This document shows positions 8,536 through 18,758 of a stretch of 64,000 nucleotides of DNA, in pieces. Every line of letters begins with the position of its first letter. Position 1 is the first letter of the stretch. The stretch comes from Megalodesulfovibrio gigas DSM 1382 = ATCC 19364. GTDB taxonomy: Bacteria; Desulfobacterota; Desulfovibrionia; Desulfovibrionales; Desulfovibrionaceae. A model generated the notes under the pieces. It saw only the letters and a program-made list of their open reading frames with translations, searched no databases and was not told where the DNA came from. The position numbers and the translations under genes were made by a program. The stretch covers positions 1,853,161-1,917,160 of the forward strand of contig NC_022444.1 of the NCBI RefSeq assembly GCF_000468495.1, written 5' to 3'.

Positions 8536-9459
8536 ATGTCCATGAGCGGTATTGCTACGTGTGTGGTCACATGCTGGGCGGTGGGCCTCATGTTGGCGGG
8601 TGCCGTCGGGAATGCCTATGGCGTGAATTTTGAGGACATCAAGAACTTCTCCCCCGGCCGGGACAAGAACATCGTCTTCAAGAAAAACCAGGCCACGTTT
8701 TACGGGGTGCAGCTGGTGGCGAAGGGCAGTTCCCTGGTGGTGTCCCTTGGCGGCAAGAAGCTGTTCACACTGGAAGATGAATGGATGGGGTATCCTGTTG
8801 TCCTTGGCGAAAGCGTGAAAGTGGCCCGCGATTTTCCGCAACCCGGCATGGATACGCTGCTCACTTCCATGGTGTGTGGCAAAGGGTGTGAGGAGACGCG
8901 CCTGCTCACCTGGACAGGGACTGACATCCTTGAGCTGGGTTTCGATTTCGGGGGCATGACGAGTGACGCGCCAACCCCGGCAGGGGCCTTTGCCGTCCTG
9001 TATGAACCCTTTTACGGCTACTGGCCTGGCAAGTATACGAGCCCGAAAGCGTACAAGCATGATGCGCGTGTTTGCCTCGAATGTCTCGAAATGAATTCAG
9101 GGTGGCATTCTGCGTTTATCGTATTTGTGCAGTTCAAAGACGGCAAATGGGTGGTGGACGCCCCACTCACGCGCTACGATGAGTATGCCTTGCTGATGAA
9201 AGTGTCCGCCGCGAAGATGCCGCAGGCGACAGATCGGGATTTGATCAGGAAGGAATTGTTCTGCAGCACGGTGGAGGCGACCTTCTATGCCTTCATGGCC
9301 GGCGCGCGGGATGATCAGGCCGCACATCTCCTTGCCAAGGGCATCCCTGAGCCCCTTCGGGCAAAGGCGACACATTTGGTGCTGGCGGACATCAAAGAGG
9401 TCATCAAGGAACTGGCCACGCCGGAGTTGCTGAAACAGCGCACCCTGCGAGGCAAGTAG
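8536..9459 (+). CDS. Exported protein of unknown function
   Basis: I do not recognise the family. The protein of about 307 residues begins with a Sec-type signal peptide (hydrophobic run ending near GNAYG at about 25-30) and then a domain with several Cys residues (CGKGCEE, CLECLE) that may form disulfides. GGAG at 8529-8532 supports ATG 8536 or ATG 8542; upstream ATG and TTG codons lack better sites. It stands alone between the tRNA terminator and the convergent acsA. The 200 bases upstream contain TTGACA at 8461 but no convincing -10 box. The lower GC of the first part hints at different ancestry from its neighbours, but this is weak. Confidence 0.7.
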   Translation: MSMSGIATCVVTCWAVGLMLAGAVGNAYGVNFEDIKNFSPGRDKNIVFKKNQATFYGVQLVAKGSSLVVSLGGKKLFTLEDEWMGYPVVLGESVKVARDFPQPGMDTLLTSMVCGKGCEETRLLTWTGTDILELGFDFGGMTSDAPTPAGAFAVLYEPFYGYWPGKYTSPKAYKHDARVCLECLEMNSGWHSAFIVFVQFKDGKWVVDAPLTRYDEYALLMKVSAAKMPQATDRDLIRKELFCSTVEATFYAFMAGARDDQAAHLLAKGIPEPLRAKATHLVLADIKEVIKELATPELLKQRTLRGK

Positions 9460-9500
9460 GACGTAGGCCGTGATTGGGGGGTGGCAGGCCTTGCCGCCCC

Positions 9501-11432
9501 TTACTCCTCCACTCCCGTCACATCCCCCACCTCTTCCCCGCGTTCCCGGGCTTTCAGGATCCGGCGCACGATTTTGCCGCTGCGGGTCTTGGGCAGGGAG
9601 GCCGGGAACTCCATGGCCCCCAGCACAGCCACGGGGCCGAGTTCCCGCTTCAGGTGGGCCTTGAGTTCCTTGATCAGTGCGGATGCCGGTTCGTAGCCCT
9701 CGGCCAGGATGACGAAGGCCTTGGCCACCTCGCCGCGGATGGCGTCCGGCACGCCCACCACCGCGGCCTCGGCCACGGCCTTGTGCGAGACGAGGCCGCT
9801 TTCCAGCTCTGCCGCGCCGATGCGGTGTCCGGCAATCACCAAGACGTCGTCGGCACGGCCCTGCATCCAGAGGTAGCCGTCTTCGTCCTTGCGGGCCACG
9901 TCCCCGGTCAGGTAGGCCCCGGGAATGACGGACCAGTATTCTTCCACGTAGCGGTCGGGATCATTGTAGATGCCGGCCAGCATGGCCGGCCAGGGGGTTT
10001 TGATCACCAGCAGGCCGCCCTTGTCCGGCGGCACGGGCGCGCCGGCGGCGTCCACCACGTCTGCCACGATGCCCGGCAGCGGCCGAGTCACCGAACCGGG
10101 CTTGAGCAGCGAGGCCGGCAGCGGGCTGACCATGATCATGCCCGTCTCCGTCTGCCACCAGGTATCCAGCAGGGGGCACTGCTGGCGGCCGATGTGCTTG
10201 TGCAGCCACACCCAGGCCTCCGGGTTCAGGGGCTCGCCCACGGAGCCCAGCAGGCGCAGGGTGGAGAGATCGTGCTTGCGGGGCAGTTCCTTGCCGAAGC
10301 GCATGAGCATGCGGATGAGGGTGGGCACGGTATAGAGGATGGTCACGCCATAGCGGGCGATGGTGGACCAGAGCCGGTCCGCCTGGGGGTAGAGGGGGTG
10401 GCCCTCGTACAGCACCGTGGTGGCCCCGGCCATGAGCGGCCCGTACACGGCATAGCTGTGGCCGGTAATCCAGCCCAGATCCGCGGTGCACCAGTAAATA
10501 TCCGTGGGGTTGATGTCGAAGACCCAGCGGAAGGTGCGCGAGACGCCCACCATGTACCCGCCGTGGGTGTGGACAATGCCCTTGGGCTTGCCCGTGGCGC
10601 CGGAGGTGTACAGCACGAAGAGCATGTCGTTGGAGTCCATTACCTCGCAGGGGCACTGGGGCCGCTCGGCGCGGACGAGTTCTTCGTACCAGTAGTCGCG
10701 GCCGTCCTGCATCTCCACATCCACGTGGGCCCGGTGGCAGACGACGACGGTTTCCGGCGCATGCCCGCCCAGGAGCAGGGCGTCGTCCAGCACCTGCTTG
10801 AGCTGGAGCACGCGGCCGTTGCGGTAGAACCCGTCCACGGTGATCACGCAGACGGCCCTGGCGTCGTCGATGCGGTCCTTGAGGGCCTTGGCGGAATAGC
10901 CGGCGAAGACGAGGGAATGCACCGCGCCGATCTTGGCCACGGCCAGCATGGCGATGACGGTTTCCGGCAGGGACGGCATGTACAGCACCACGCGGTCGCC
11001 CTTGCGCACGCCCAGGGATTTGAGGGCGTTGGCAAAGCGGTTCACGTGGCGGAAGAGTTCGTAGTAGGTGAGGGTGCGGCAGTCGCCGGGTTCGCCTTCC
11101 CAGATCAGGGCCAGGCGGTTTTTGGCGGCGGTCTGGATGTGGCGGTCCAGCGCATTGTAGACGATGTTGCAGCGGCCGCCGGGGAACCAGCGGTAGAAGG
11201 GCGGGGAGGCATCGTCCAGGACCTGGTCCCAGCGGCCGAACCAGTCCAGCTCTTCGGCCGCCTCTTCCCAGAAGGCCAGGGGATCGGCCTCGGCCTGTTC
11301 CCGGGCCTGACGCAGCCGGGCCGGGGAGACGAGGGCCGCGGCCAGGGTCTCGGGCAGGGGCCGGAACACCCGCTCTTCATGCAACAGCGAATCCAGCGGA
11401 GCGAAGTCAGGTGTATCTGGATGTTCAGCCAT
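9501..11432 (-). CDS. acsA: Acetyl-coenzyme A synthetase, AMP-forming
   Basis: ACS activates acetate to acetyl-CoA through an acetyl-AMP intermediate. The 643-residue protein has the full ANL adenylate-forming architecture: P-loop [11 protein letters not shown], the aromatic motif around DTWWQTETG, the hinge region [15 protein letters not shown], and the C-terminal [11 protein letters not shown] with the Lys that is acetylated in homologues. Length is typical. The ATG at 11432 is followed directly by a family-like N-terminus. The gene is convergent with the exported protein at 8536-9459 and lies 87 bases downstream of a LytTR regulator on the same strand, so co-transcription is possible. Confidence 0.95.
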   Translation of the reverse strand: MAEHPDTPDFAPLDSLLHEERVFRPLPETLAAALVSPARLRQAREQAEADPLAFWEEAAEELDWFGRWDQVLDDASPPFYRWFPGGRCNIVYNALDRHIQTAAKNRLALIWEGEPGDCRTLTYYELFRHVNRFANALKSLGVRKGDRVVLYMPSLPETVIAMLAVAKIGAVHSLVFAGYSAKALKDRIDDARAVCVITVDGFYRNGRVLQLKQVLDDALLLGGHAPETVVVCHRAHVDVEMQDGRDYWYEELVRAERPQCPCEVMDSNDMLFVLYTSGATGKPKGIVHTHGGYMVGVSRTFRWVFDINPTDIYWCTADLGWITGHSYAVYGPLMAGATTVLYEGHPLYPQADRLWSTIARYGVTILYTVPTLIRMLMRFGKELPRKHDLSTLRLLGSVGEPLNPEAWVWLHKHIGRQQCPLLDTWWQTETGMIMVSPLPASLLKPGSVTRPLPGIVADVVDAAGAPVPPDKGGLLVIKTPWPAMLAGIYNDPDRYVEEYWSVIPGAYLTGDVARKDEDGYLWMQGRADDVLVIAGHRIGAAELESGLVSHKAVAEAAVVGVPDAIRGEVAKAFVILAEGYEPASALIKELKAHLKRELGPVAVLGAMEFPASLPKTRSGKIVRRILKARERGEEVGDVTGVEE

Positions 11433-11519
11433 GCCGCCTTCTGTACATCGCCTGCCGGTGGAGGACCAGCCCGCGGCGCTCTGAAATCGGCGAACGGCGC
11501 GGAATCATCGGTGGACGTC

Positions 11520-12461
11520 TCACAGCCCCAGCATTTCTTTGAGCTCGCCCACCCGGCGGCGGCTGATGGGCAGCTCGATGCGTGTTTTGCCGGCCGTGCG
11601 CAACATGAAACTGGAGCCGGGCAGGGAGGCGATTTCCGTCACCATTTCCAGATTGACCAGATACTTGCGGTGCACGCGGAAAAAGCGGTGCCGCCTGAGC
11701 CGTTCTTCCAGGTGCTTGAGGCGATAGGAGGTCAGGAATTTTTGGGACGCGGTGTGGACGTAGGTGTAATCTTCCACGGCCTCAATGAAGATGATCTGCG
11801 TGTACGGCAGCAGGATGGTGCGGCCTTCCAGGGAGATGGCGAGCTTTTCCAGGTCGATGGCCGGTCCCGGGGGCACGGTGCGCTGATGGTCCCAGGCCTG
11901 TTGCAGGGCGCAGAGGAAGCGGTCCTGCTCGTCTTCTTCCAGGGGAAGCTGCAGGGTTTTTTCGTCGTCGTCGCGGCCGGTGTCGAAGGGATCACCATAG
12001 TGGGCGCTGCGGGCGGCGTGTTCCTCGGCCACGTCTTCCCAGCGTTCCTCGGGCGGCGGGATGAGCCGGCTGCGGGTCTTGTACAGGCTCAGGCGGTCGA
12101 AGGTCTTGTCCAGACGGGCGGCCGGGCAGGGCCAGCGCAGGTAGTCCGTGGCGCCGAGTTCCAGGGCCTGGAAGGCGCGGGCTTCGTCGTCGGCCACAAA
12201 CACCAGGGCCGGCCGCCGGGGCAGTCGGGCCAGTTGCAGGGCCAGGGCAAAGCCGTCGCCTTCGGTCTGCAGATCGACGCCCAGAAAGCAGACATCGTGC
12301 TGCAGGGCCTCCAGCAGGGCCAGGGCCTCGGCGGGCTCCACGGCCTCGCCAAGCACGCGCACCACCTCGGACTGCGCCAGGGCGCGGCGCAAGGCATGGC
12401 GGACCTGCGGATCCGGGTGCAGCAGCAGGGCGTCGAGTCTGGGCCTGGAGAAGCTGGGCAT
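11520..12461 (-). CDS. LytTR-family regulator with degenerate receiver domain
   Basis: The C-terminal part (about 205-313) is a LytTR DNA-binding domain: IIFIEAVEDYTYVHT, a YRLKHLEERL segment, and FFRVHRKYLVNL. The N-terminal 125 residues have the length and pattern of a response-regulator receiver, but the key residues are gone. The acidic pocket reads HPD (15-17), the position of the phosphorylated Asp is Gly61 (FLGVDL), the Thr/Ser position is Ala90, and the conserved Lys is Trp110 (DYLRWP). It is therefore probably not controlled by ordinary phosphorylation. Asp63 cannot be excluded as a substitute. It sits between der and acsA on the same strand; acsA is a candidate target, by position only. 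Confidence 0.87.
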   Translation of the reverse strand: MPSFSRPRLDALLLHPDPQVRHALRRALAQSEVVRVLGEAVEPAEALALLEALQHDVCFLGVDLQTEGDGFALALQLARLPRRPALVFVADDEARAFQALELGATDYLRWPCPAARLDKTFDRLSLYKTRSRLIPPPEERWEDVAEEHAARSAHYGDPFDTGRDDDEKTLQLPLEEDEQDRFLCALQQAWDHQRTVPPGPAIDLEKLAISLEGRTILLPYTQIIFIEAVEDYTYVHTASQKFLTSYRLKHLEERLRRHRFFRVHRKYLVNLEMVTEIASLPGSSFMLRTAGKTRIELPISRRRVGELKEMLGL

Positions 12462-12529
12462 GGATGCAGGTATCTAGAAGAGGCGGGACGCCGTCAAGGC
12501 CTGCTGTTTTCCACATGCCGGGAAAAGAG

Positions 12530-12571
12530 CCCGGGGGAGAATCTTTCGTCAGAAAAATGTTCCCCCCCGAG
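12530..12571 (-). terminator. Palindromic terminator after der (type B repeat)
   Basis: CCGGGGGAGAA and TTCCCCCCCGAG arms flank a degenerate TCTTTC..AGAAA core, located just past the der stop on the minus strand. It belongs to the type B palindrome family seen at 14124, 49490, 55487 and 58692. Confidence 0.6.
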
Positions 12572-12595
12572 CGTTTTGTTCAAAAGCGACACGCG

Positions 12596-14005
<1,410 letters not shown>

Positions 14006-14123
14006 GGCTGCTCCGCAGGAAAAAGATGAAGGGACGCGCCGTGCTGGCGCGCATCCCAGGTCCACTGCAAAAAAACGATCAGTCGAAGTGGATATGGAAT
14101 ACCATGGAAAGTTTTTGGAAGGG

Positions 14124-14169
14124 AGGTGCGGGGGAGAATCTTTCTTCAGAACAGTCTCCCCCCGCACCT
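14124..14169 (-). terminator. Palindromic terminator after mtnA (type B repeat)
   Basis: Arms AGGTGCGGGGGAGA and TCTCCCCCCGCACCT form a nearly perfect stem around TTTCTTCAGAA, starting 8 bases past the mtnA stop on the minus strand. Confidence 0.7.
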
Positions 14170-14176
14170 GTGATGG

Positions 14177-15265
14177 TTACTCCATCTCATCCACGATGCC
14201 GGCGGCATCGCGGGCGGCTTCGGCAAAGACACGGGTGATGGAGTCGGCATAGGGCGCCGTGAGCACGCCGCGTTCGGTGACAATACCGGCGATGAGTTCC
14301 GCCGGGGTGGGGTCAAAGGCGTAGTTGAAGACGGGCACGCCGTCGGGGCAGATCTGCACGTCGCCCACATGGGTCACCTCGCGGGGGGTGCGGTCCTCGA
14401 TGGGCACGTGGTCCCCGGTGGGAGTGGCGCGGTCGATGGTGGAAAGGGGCGCGGCCACGTAGAAGGGAATGCCATGCTGCTTGGCCAGCACGGCCACGCC
14501 GTACGTGCCGATTTTGTTCACGGCGTCGCCATTGGCGGCGATGCGGTCCGCGCCCACCACCACGGCGTCCACCATGCCGCGGCGCATGAGCAGGCCGCAG
14601 GCGTTGTCGCAGGCAATGGTCACGGGGATGCCGTCGCGGTGCAGTTCCCAGGCGGTCAGGCGTGCGCCCTGGAGGAAGGGCCGCGTCTCGTTGGCAATGA
14701 CCTTGATGGCCTTGCCCTGGTCGATGGCGCCGCGGATCACGCCCAGGGCCGTGCCGTAGCCGGCCGTGGCCAGGGCCCCGGCATTGCAGTGGGTCATCAC
14801 GGTGTCGCCGTCCTGCAGGAGCGCGCCGCCGAAGCGGCCGATGGACTTGCAGCAGGCCAGATCCTCGGCATGCAGGGCGATGGCCATCTCCAGCCACAGG
14901 GCGGCCAGGGGGGCCAGCTCCAGATCCGCCTGGGCATCCCAGGCGGCCACGGAACGATCCACGGCCCAGGCCAGATTCACGGCCGTGGGGCGGGCGTTCT
15001 TGAGCAGATGGAGCCTGTCGCGCAGTGTCTGGCGCCAGTTGCCGCTGCTGCCGGTCTCCTTGGCCACTTCCAGGGCGATGAGATGGCAGCCGTAGGCCGC
15101 GGTGACGCCGATGGCCGGCGCGCCGCGGACCACCATGGTCTGCAGGGCGTAGATCAGCTCCTCGGTGGTGCGGCAGTCGAACCACTCCTCATGGCAGGGC
15201 AGTTTGCGCTGGTCCAGCAGCACCAGGACCTGTCGGGTGGCGTCGTATTGGATGTGCTCGGTCAT
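14177..15265 (-). CDS. mtnA: S-methyl-5-thioribose-1-phosphate isomerase
   Basis: MtnA interconverts methylthioribose 1-phosphate and methylthioribulose 1-phosphate in methionine salvage, and belongs to the eIF2B-like aldose isomerases. The 362-residue protein has [10 protein letters not shown] near the N-terminus, the catalytic Cys in [11 protein letters not shown], the catalytic Asp in [13 protein letters not shown], and NKIGTYG. No other salvage gene is in the window. The roughly 110 bases upstream to the next gene show no S-adenosylmethionine riboswitch that I can recognise. Confidence 0.95.
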   Translation of the reverse strand: MTEHIQYDATRQVLVLLDQRKLPCHEEWFDCRTTEELIYALQTMVVRGAPAIGVTAAYGCHLIALEVAKETGSSGNWRQTLRDRLHLLKNARPTAVNLAWAVDRSVAAWDAQADLELAPLAALWLEMAIALHAEDLACCKSIGRFGGALLQDGDTVMTHCNAGALATAGYGTALGVIRGAIDQGKAIKVIANETRPFLQGARLTAWELHRDGIPVTIACDNACGLLMRRGMVDAVVVGADRIAANGDAVNKIGTYGVAVLAKQHGIPFYVAAPLSTIDRATPTGDHVPIEDRTPREVTHVGDVQICPDGVPVFNYAFDPTPAELIAGIVTERGVLTAPYADSITRVFAEAARDAAGIVDEME

Positions 15266-15377
15266 GGGGAGTGCGCCTCGCGGATTCAGGTTCTCAGAAT
15301 GTCAGGGGCTGGGCGCCGTTGCGCGTCATGCGCTGGCAACCTTTCCGGTACTCCCGCAGGGGCGGGCGCACCGTTGG

Positions 15378-15782
15378 CTAGTACAGGCGGCGTTGCCGCA
15401 TGGCCAGATCTGCGGACCAAGCCAGAAAGCCGGAACGTGTCATGCCTTTTTTGCGGGCAGCGGCGTCAACATGCTTCAATAAGCCTGTGGGCAGGGAAAC
15501 CGTGACTTTCTGGGGCCGGCGGTCCAGGAATGACAGGTCCAGGTCCGCAAAGGCCACCACACCGCCGTGCACGGTAACGTCCTCGTGGTTCATGATCGCG
15601 TCCAGGGAGGACGGAGCAGGGGCGTGATCGGCGTCTTCGAGATACAGCTCCACAGCTTCTTGCAGATTGTGCAGCGCCTCTTCCATGGAATCGCCCTCGG
15701 TCACAAGCCCGGGGAGATCCGGAGCAACGATGGTCGCTCCGCCACGGGCCTTGTCGGCGATGATGATGATAGGATAGTGCAT
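15378..15782 (-). CDS. hicB: HicB-family antitoxin with ribbon-helix-helix tail
   Basis: The 134-residue protein has a partial RNase H-like HicB domain (IVAPDLPGLVTEGDSMEEALHNLQEAVELYLED) and a C-terminal ribbon-helix-helix-like segment (KVTVSLPTGLLKHVDAAARKKGMTRSGFL) for operator binding. HicB normally neutralises the HicA mRNA interferase and represses its own operon. The frame is intact. The cognate hicA remnant lies upstream on the same strand, separated by an unusual 151-base gap, and is broken by a stop codon, so hicB now looks like an orphan antitoxin. Confidence 0.88.
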   Translation of the reverse strand: MHYPIIIIADKARGGATIVAPDLPGLVTEGDSMEEALHNLQEAVELYLEDADHAPAPSSLDAIMNHEDVTVHGGVVAFADLDLSFLDRRPQKVTVSLPTGLLKHVDAAARKKGMTRSGFLAWSADLAMRQRRLY

Positions 15783-15838
15783 GGCATGTCCTAGGGACTA
15801 ATTGCGATGATTTGTGCTCTGTTTGCAGCCACTTTGGG

Positions 15839-15852
15839 CGTGCTTTAGCACG
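15839..15852. promoter_or_regulatory. Palindrome upstream of hicB, candidate operator
   Basis: CGTGCT and AGCACG form 6-bp arms around two bases, about 57 bases upstream of the hicB start. Ribbon-helix-helix antitoxins bind such short palindromes; binding here is inference. Confidence 0.4.
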
Positions 15853-15933
15853 GATTTTGATTGCTGACGTTAAAAGTCGTTTTCATGTCGTAGTGTGGCT
15901 TGCGTCTTTTTCACTGCCGCCGTCATGCTGCAT

Positions 15934-16119
15934 CTAGCGTGACAAATGAATGCCAGCTTGTCGCAAAATTGCCACCTCCGTGCCTTTTTTCAAGTCCTTT
16001 CTGGGATGCGGTACAATCACCGTGACATCGCCTTAGCGGTACTTGCAGTGGCTCCCACGACTTGAAACGAATTCAAACCCGGCCTCTTGCAATAATCGGA
16101 TCAATTCCTTGCTGCTCAT
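15934..16119 (-). pseudogene. hicA: hicA toxin gene interrupted by an in-frame TAA
   Basis: Reading the minus strand from the ATG at 16119 gives a HicA-like protein of 61 codons: MSSKELIRLLQEAGFEFV, then SRGSHCKYR, then a TAA at codon 29 (16033-16035), then GDVTVIVPHPRKDLKKGTE and VAILRQAGIHLSR with a final TAG. The catalytic His of the GSH motif and the downstream PHPRKDL and LRQAGI family motifs are all present in the same frame. In relatives a Lys is common near the stop position, so one AAA-to-TAA change would explain it. The intact part before the stop is only 28 residues and should be inactive. Confidence 0.85.
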
Positions 16120-16196
16120 GCAGTACACCTGTCCTTGGGGCAGACAAGAAACGTCACCATGCAGAAGGAGAAACTACGTCCGGAGGAGCGGATTGT

Positions 16197-16235
16197 CAAG
16201 GGCGGGTACAGGAGGGAAGCCTGCACCCGCCCTTG
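16197..16235 (-). terminator. Hairpin downstream of the carbamoyltransferase gene
   Basis: An 11-bp perfect stem, CAAGGGCGGGT with ACCCGCCCTTG, starts about 20 bases past the carbamoyltransferase stop. There is no clear T-run, so it may be a weak terminator or a 3'-end stabiliser. Confidence 0.55.
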
Positions 16236-16255
16236 GCAATGAAGGTCTTCCCAGC

Positions 16256-18133
16256 TTAATCCAGCTCGTACTCGTTGCGCCAGTCGCCGGCGTCCTTGAA
16301 GGGAGGCTGGTCGGCCTTGACGAAGAGGAAATCACCCAGGACCAGGTAGTCCATTTCCGTGCGCATGAAGCAGCGGTAAGCGTCTTCCGGGGTGCAGACG
16401 ATGGGCTCGCCGCGCACGTTGAAGCTGGTATTCACCACCAGCCCGCAGCCGGTGCGCTTTTTGAAAGCGCTGATGACGGCGTGGTAGCGCGGGTTGGTTT
16501 CCTTGTGCACGGTCTGGATGCGGGCCGAGTAATCCACGTGGGTGATGGCCGGGATGTCTGAACGCTGGTGATAGAGCCGTTCGTACATCTCCATGCTGGC
16601 GTAGTTCTCGGGCACGGGCTGACGATGGCGCTCGCGCACGGGAGCCACCACAAGCATGTAGGGCGAGTCGTCGCCATCAAGCTGGAAGTATTCGTCGGCG
16701 TCCTCGGCCAGGACGGACGGCGCGAAGGGGCGGAAGCCTTCGCGATACTTGATCTTCAGGTTGAGCTTCTTCTGCGTTTCGGGATCGCGTGGATCGCCCA
16801 GGATGGAGCGATTGCCCAGGGCCCGGGGACCCCACTCCATGCGGCCCTGGAACCAGCCCACGGCCGCGCCCTGGGAGAGCTTTTCGGCCACGGTGTCGCA
16901 CAGGGAATCGAAGCAGTCGAATCGTTGATGGGGCGCACTGTGGCGGCGGATGGTGCGCAGGATGTCACCCTCGCCGTACACCGGTCCCAGGTAGGAACCT
17001 TCCATCATGTCTTGCGGACGCGGGCCGGACTGCTCCGGCACGATGCGTTCGTGGCCAAAGGAGATGTAATGCGCCGCCAGGGCCGCGCCCAGGGCGCCGC
17101 CGGCATCCCCGGCCGCGGGCTGGATCCAGACACGGTCGAAGATCTTCTCGCGGATGAGTTTGCCGTTGGCCACGCAGTTGAGGGCCACGCCGCCGGCCAT
17201 CACCAGATTGGCCTTGCCGGTGATGTCCCGGGCGGCCCGGGCCATCTGCAGCACCACATCTTCCGTCACCTGCTGGATGGCCAGGGCCATGTCCATGTAC
17301 GGCTGGGTGATGTCGGATTCGGCCTCGCGCCGTGGCACGCCGAAGAGGCGTTCCCACTTGCGGTCGCAGCACATGGTCAGGCCGGTGGCGAAGTCGAAGT
17401 ACTCCATGTTCAGGAGCAGGGACCCGTCTTCGCGCACGTCGATGAGCTCGTCCAGGATCAGTTGCTTCCACTCTTTGGTGCGCCCGGCCGTGGGATCGCC
17501 GTAAGGGGCCAGGCCCATGAGCTTGTATTCGCCGGAGTTCACCTTGAAGCCGGTATAGTAGGTGAAGGCGGAGTACAGCAGGCCCAGGGAGTGGGGGAAG
17601 TCCAGCTGGCGATGCAGGGCGATGCGGTTGCCCGCGCCCGTGGCGATGGTGGTGGTGGCCCATTCGCCCACGCCGTCAATGGTCAGCACGGCGGCTTCTT
17701 CGAAGGGCGAGGGGTAGAAGGCGCTGGCCACGTGGGAAAGGTGATGCTCGGGAAAGAGAAACGGCGGCCGGCCGGGGCCGATGGCCTCCAGCTCGTCGCG
17801 CAGCGTCTTTTTCATGAAGAGCTTTTCCTTGATCCACACGGGCATGGACAGGATGAAGCTGGCCAGGCCCTTGGGGGCGAAGGCGTGGTAGGTTTCCAAC
17901 AGCCGCTCAAACTTGAGATACGGCTTGTCGTAGAAGGCCACAGCCTTGAGATCACCCGGGGTGAGGCCTGCTTCATCCAGCACGTACTGCACGGCATTGG
18001 CCGGGAAGCGTTCGTCATGCTTCTTGCGGGTGAAGCGCTCTTCATGGGCGGCGGCGATGATCTCCCCGTCCAGCAGCAGGGCGGCGGCGCTATCGTGATA
18101 GAAGGCGGAGATGCCGAGAATGGCGTCGGCCAT
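16256..18133 (-). CDS. NodU/CmcH-family carbamoyltransferase
   Basis: The protein transfers a carbamoyl group from carbamoyl phosphate through carbamoyl-AMP to a hydroxyl of an unknown acceptor. At 625 residues it has the Kae1-like ASKHA N-terminal domain (ISAFYHDSAAALL, metal-binding FPEHHLSHVASAF, TIDGVGEWATT) and the YrdC-like C-terminal carbamoyltransferase domain (GRMEWGPRALGNRSIL, VVNTSFNVRGEPIVCTPEDAYRC). It follows gatB, an SxtJ-like gene and a DUF5989 gene with short gaps on the same strand. This carbamoyltransferase-DUF5989-SxtJ grouping recurs in bacteria; the acceptor, perhaps a surface glycan or a small metabolite, is unknown. Confidence 0.93.
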   Translation of the reverse strand: MADAILGISAFYHDSAAALLLDGEIIAAAHEERFTRKKHDERFPANAVQYVLDEAGLTPGDLKAVAFYDKPYLKFERLLETYHAFAPKGLASFILSMPVWIKEKLFMKKTLRDELEAIGPGRPPFLFPEHHLSHVASAFYPSPFEEAAVLTIDGVGEWATTTIATGAGNRIALHRQLDFPHSLGLLYSAFTYYTGFKVNSGEYKLMGLAPYGDPTAGRTKEWKQLILDELIDVREDGSLLLNMEYFDFATGLTMCCDRKWERLFGVPRREAESDITQPYMDMALAIQQVTEDVVLQMARAARDITGKANLVMAGGVALNCVANGKLIREKIFDRVWIQPAAGDAGGALGAALAAHYISFGHERIVPEQSGPRPQDMMEGSYLGPVYGEGDILRTIRRHSAPHQRFDCFDSLCDTVAEKLSQGAAVGWFQGRMEWGPRALGNRSILGDPRDPETQKKLNLKIKYREGFRPFAPSVLAEDADEYFQLDGDDSPYMLVVAPVRERHRQPVPENYASMEMYERLYHQRSDIPAITHVDYSARIQTVHKETNPRYHAVISAFKKRTGCGLVVNTSFNVRGEPIVCTPEDAYRCFMRTEMDYLVLGDFLFVKADQPPFKDAGDWRNEYELD

Positions 18134-18145
18134 GCACTGCTCCAG

Positions 18146-18295
18146 CTAGAAGATGGTGTAGATGAAGGGCGCCACGGCCGTGCCGGAGGTCAGCACGATG
18201 AGCACGCCGAAGAGCAGCAGAGTGACGATGAGCGGCAGCAGCCAAAACTTCTTGCGGACCTTCATGAAGGCCCAAAGATCTTTCACAAAATCCAT
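18146..18295 (-). CDS. DUF5989-type small membrane protein
   Basis: A 49-residue protein encoded between the SxtJ-like gene and the carbamoyltransferase gene. It reads MDFVKDLWAFMKVRKKFWLL and then one strongly hydrophobic helix (PLIVTLLLFGVLIVL) and a short tail TSGTAVAPFIYTIF. The pattern matches the small DUF5989 proteins that accompany NodU-type carbamoyltransferases. The stop is 12 bases from the carbamoyltransferase start, which supports translation as part of the operon. Function is unknown; membrane anchoring of the carbamoyltransferase is a plausible inference. Confidence 0.82.
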   Translation of the reverse strand: MDFVKDLWAFMKVRKKFWLLPLIVTLLLFGVLIVLTSGTAVAPFIYTIF

Positions 18296-18331
18296 TGCAT
18301 ATGCTCCTGTGGGAGTGAGGATGCCAGGCAG

Positions 18332-18742
18332 CTAGAACAGGTGTTCCAGGTCTTCGGGGCCCAGGGTCTTGTCGATGGTCCGATAGACGGAGCCGGTGTC
18401 TTGTTTCCACTTTTTCTTCTGCATGGCATCTGCGCCGCCCAGACTGCGGACAAGGGCGATGGGGGTGACAACCAGCAGAAAGACGAGGGTGAGAATCACC
18501 TTGGACATCACCCGCCCCAGCACTTCGGAAAAGCCCAGCCACAGCGCGGCAAAGGGCCGGAACAGGGTGGGGCGGATCATCAGCAGCAGCGTGACGGCCA
18601 GGGTGGGCAGCATCAGGAACTCGTGTTTGCCCAGGAAGATGACCAGCAGCAGGATGAAGATGAGGGCCAGCCCGCTGTTCAGGCAGGCCAGCGTATCGTG
18701 GCCCATGTGAAAGGCGGGCTTATTGGAGGAAGATGCGGACAT
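18332..18742 (-). CDS. SxtJ-like membrane protein
   Basis: This 136-residue protein has three hydrophobic segments (about 20-37, 43-60 and 77-97) and a charged C-terminus with KKKWKQDTGSVYR. The layout, with GLALIFILLLVIF and FRPFAALWLGFSEVLGRVMSK, matches the SxtJ membrane-protein family first named from saxitoxin clusters and often found beside carbamoyltransferases. The name does not imply toxin production. It begins 16 bases after the gatB stop, so it is probably transcribed with gatB. Confidence 0.8.
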   Translation of the reverse strand: MSASSSNKPAFHMGHDTLACLNSGLALIFILLLVIFLGKHEFLMLPTLAVTLLLMIRPTLFRPFAALWLGFSEVLGRVMSKVILTLVFLLVVTPIALVRSLGGADAMQKKKWKQDTGSVYRTIDKTLGPEDLEHLF

Positions 18743-18758
18743 GCGGCGTCCCTTTGGA

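Noticed and set aside
15266-15377. Possible SAM riboswitch upstream of mtnA
   Set aside because: Some GGUUGCCA-like and stem-forming sequence is present, but the conserved SAM-I or SAH core could not be assembled.
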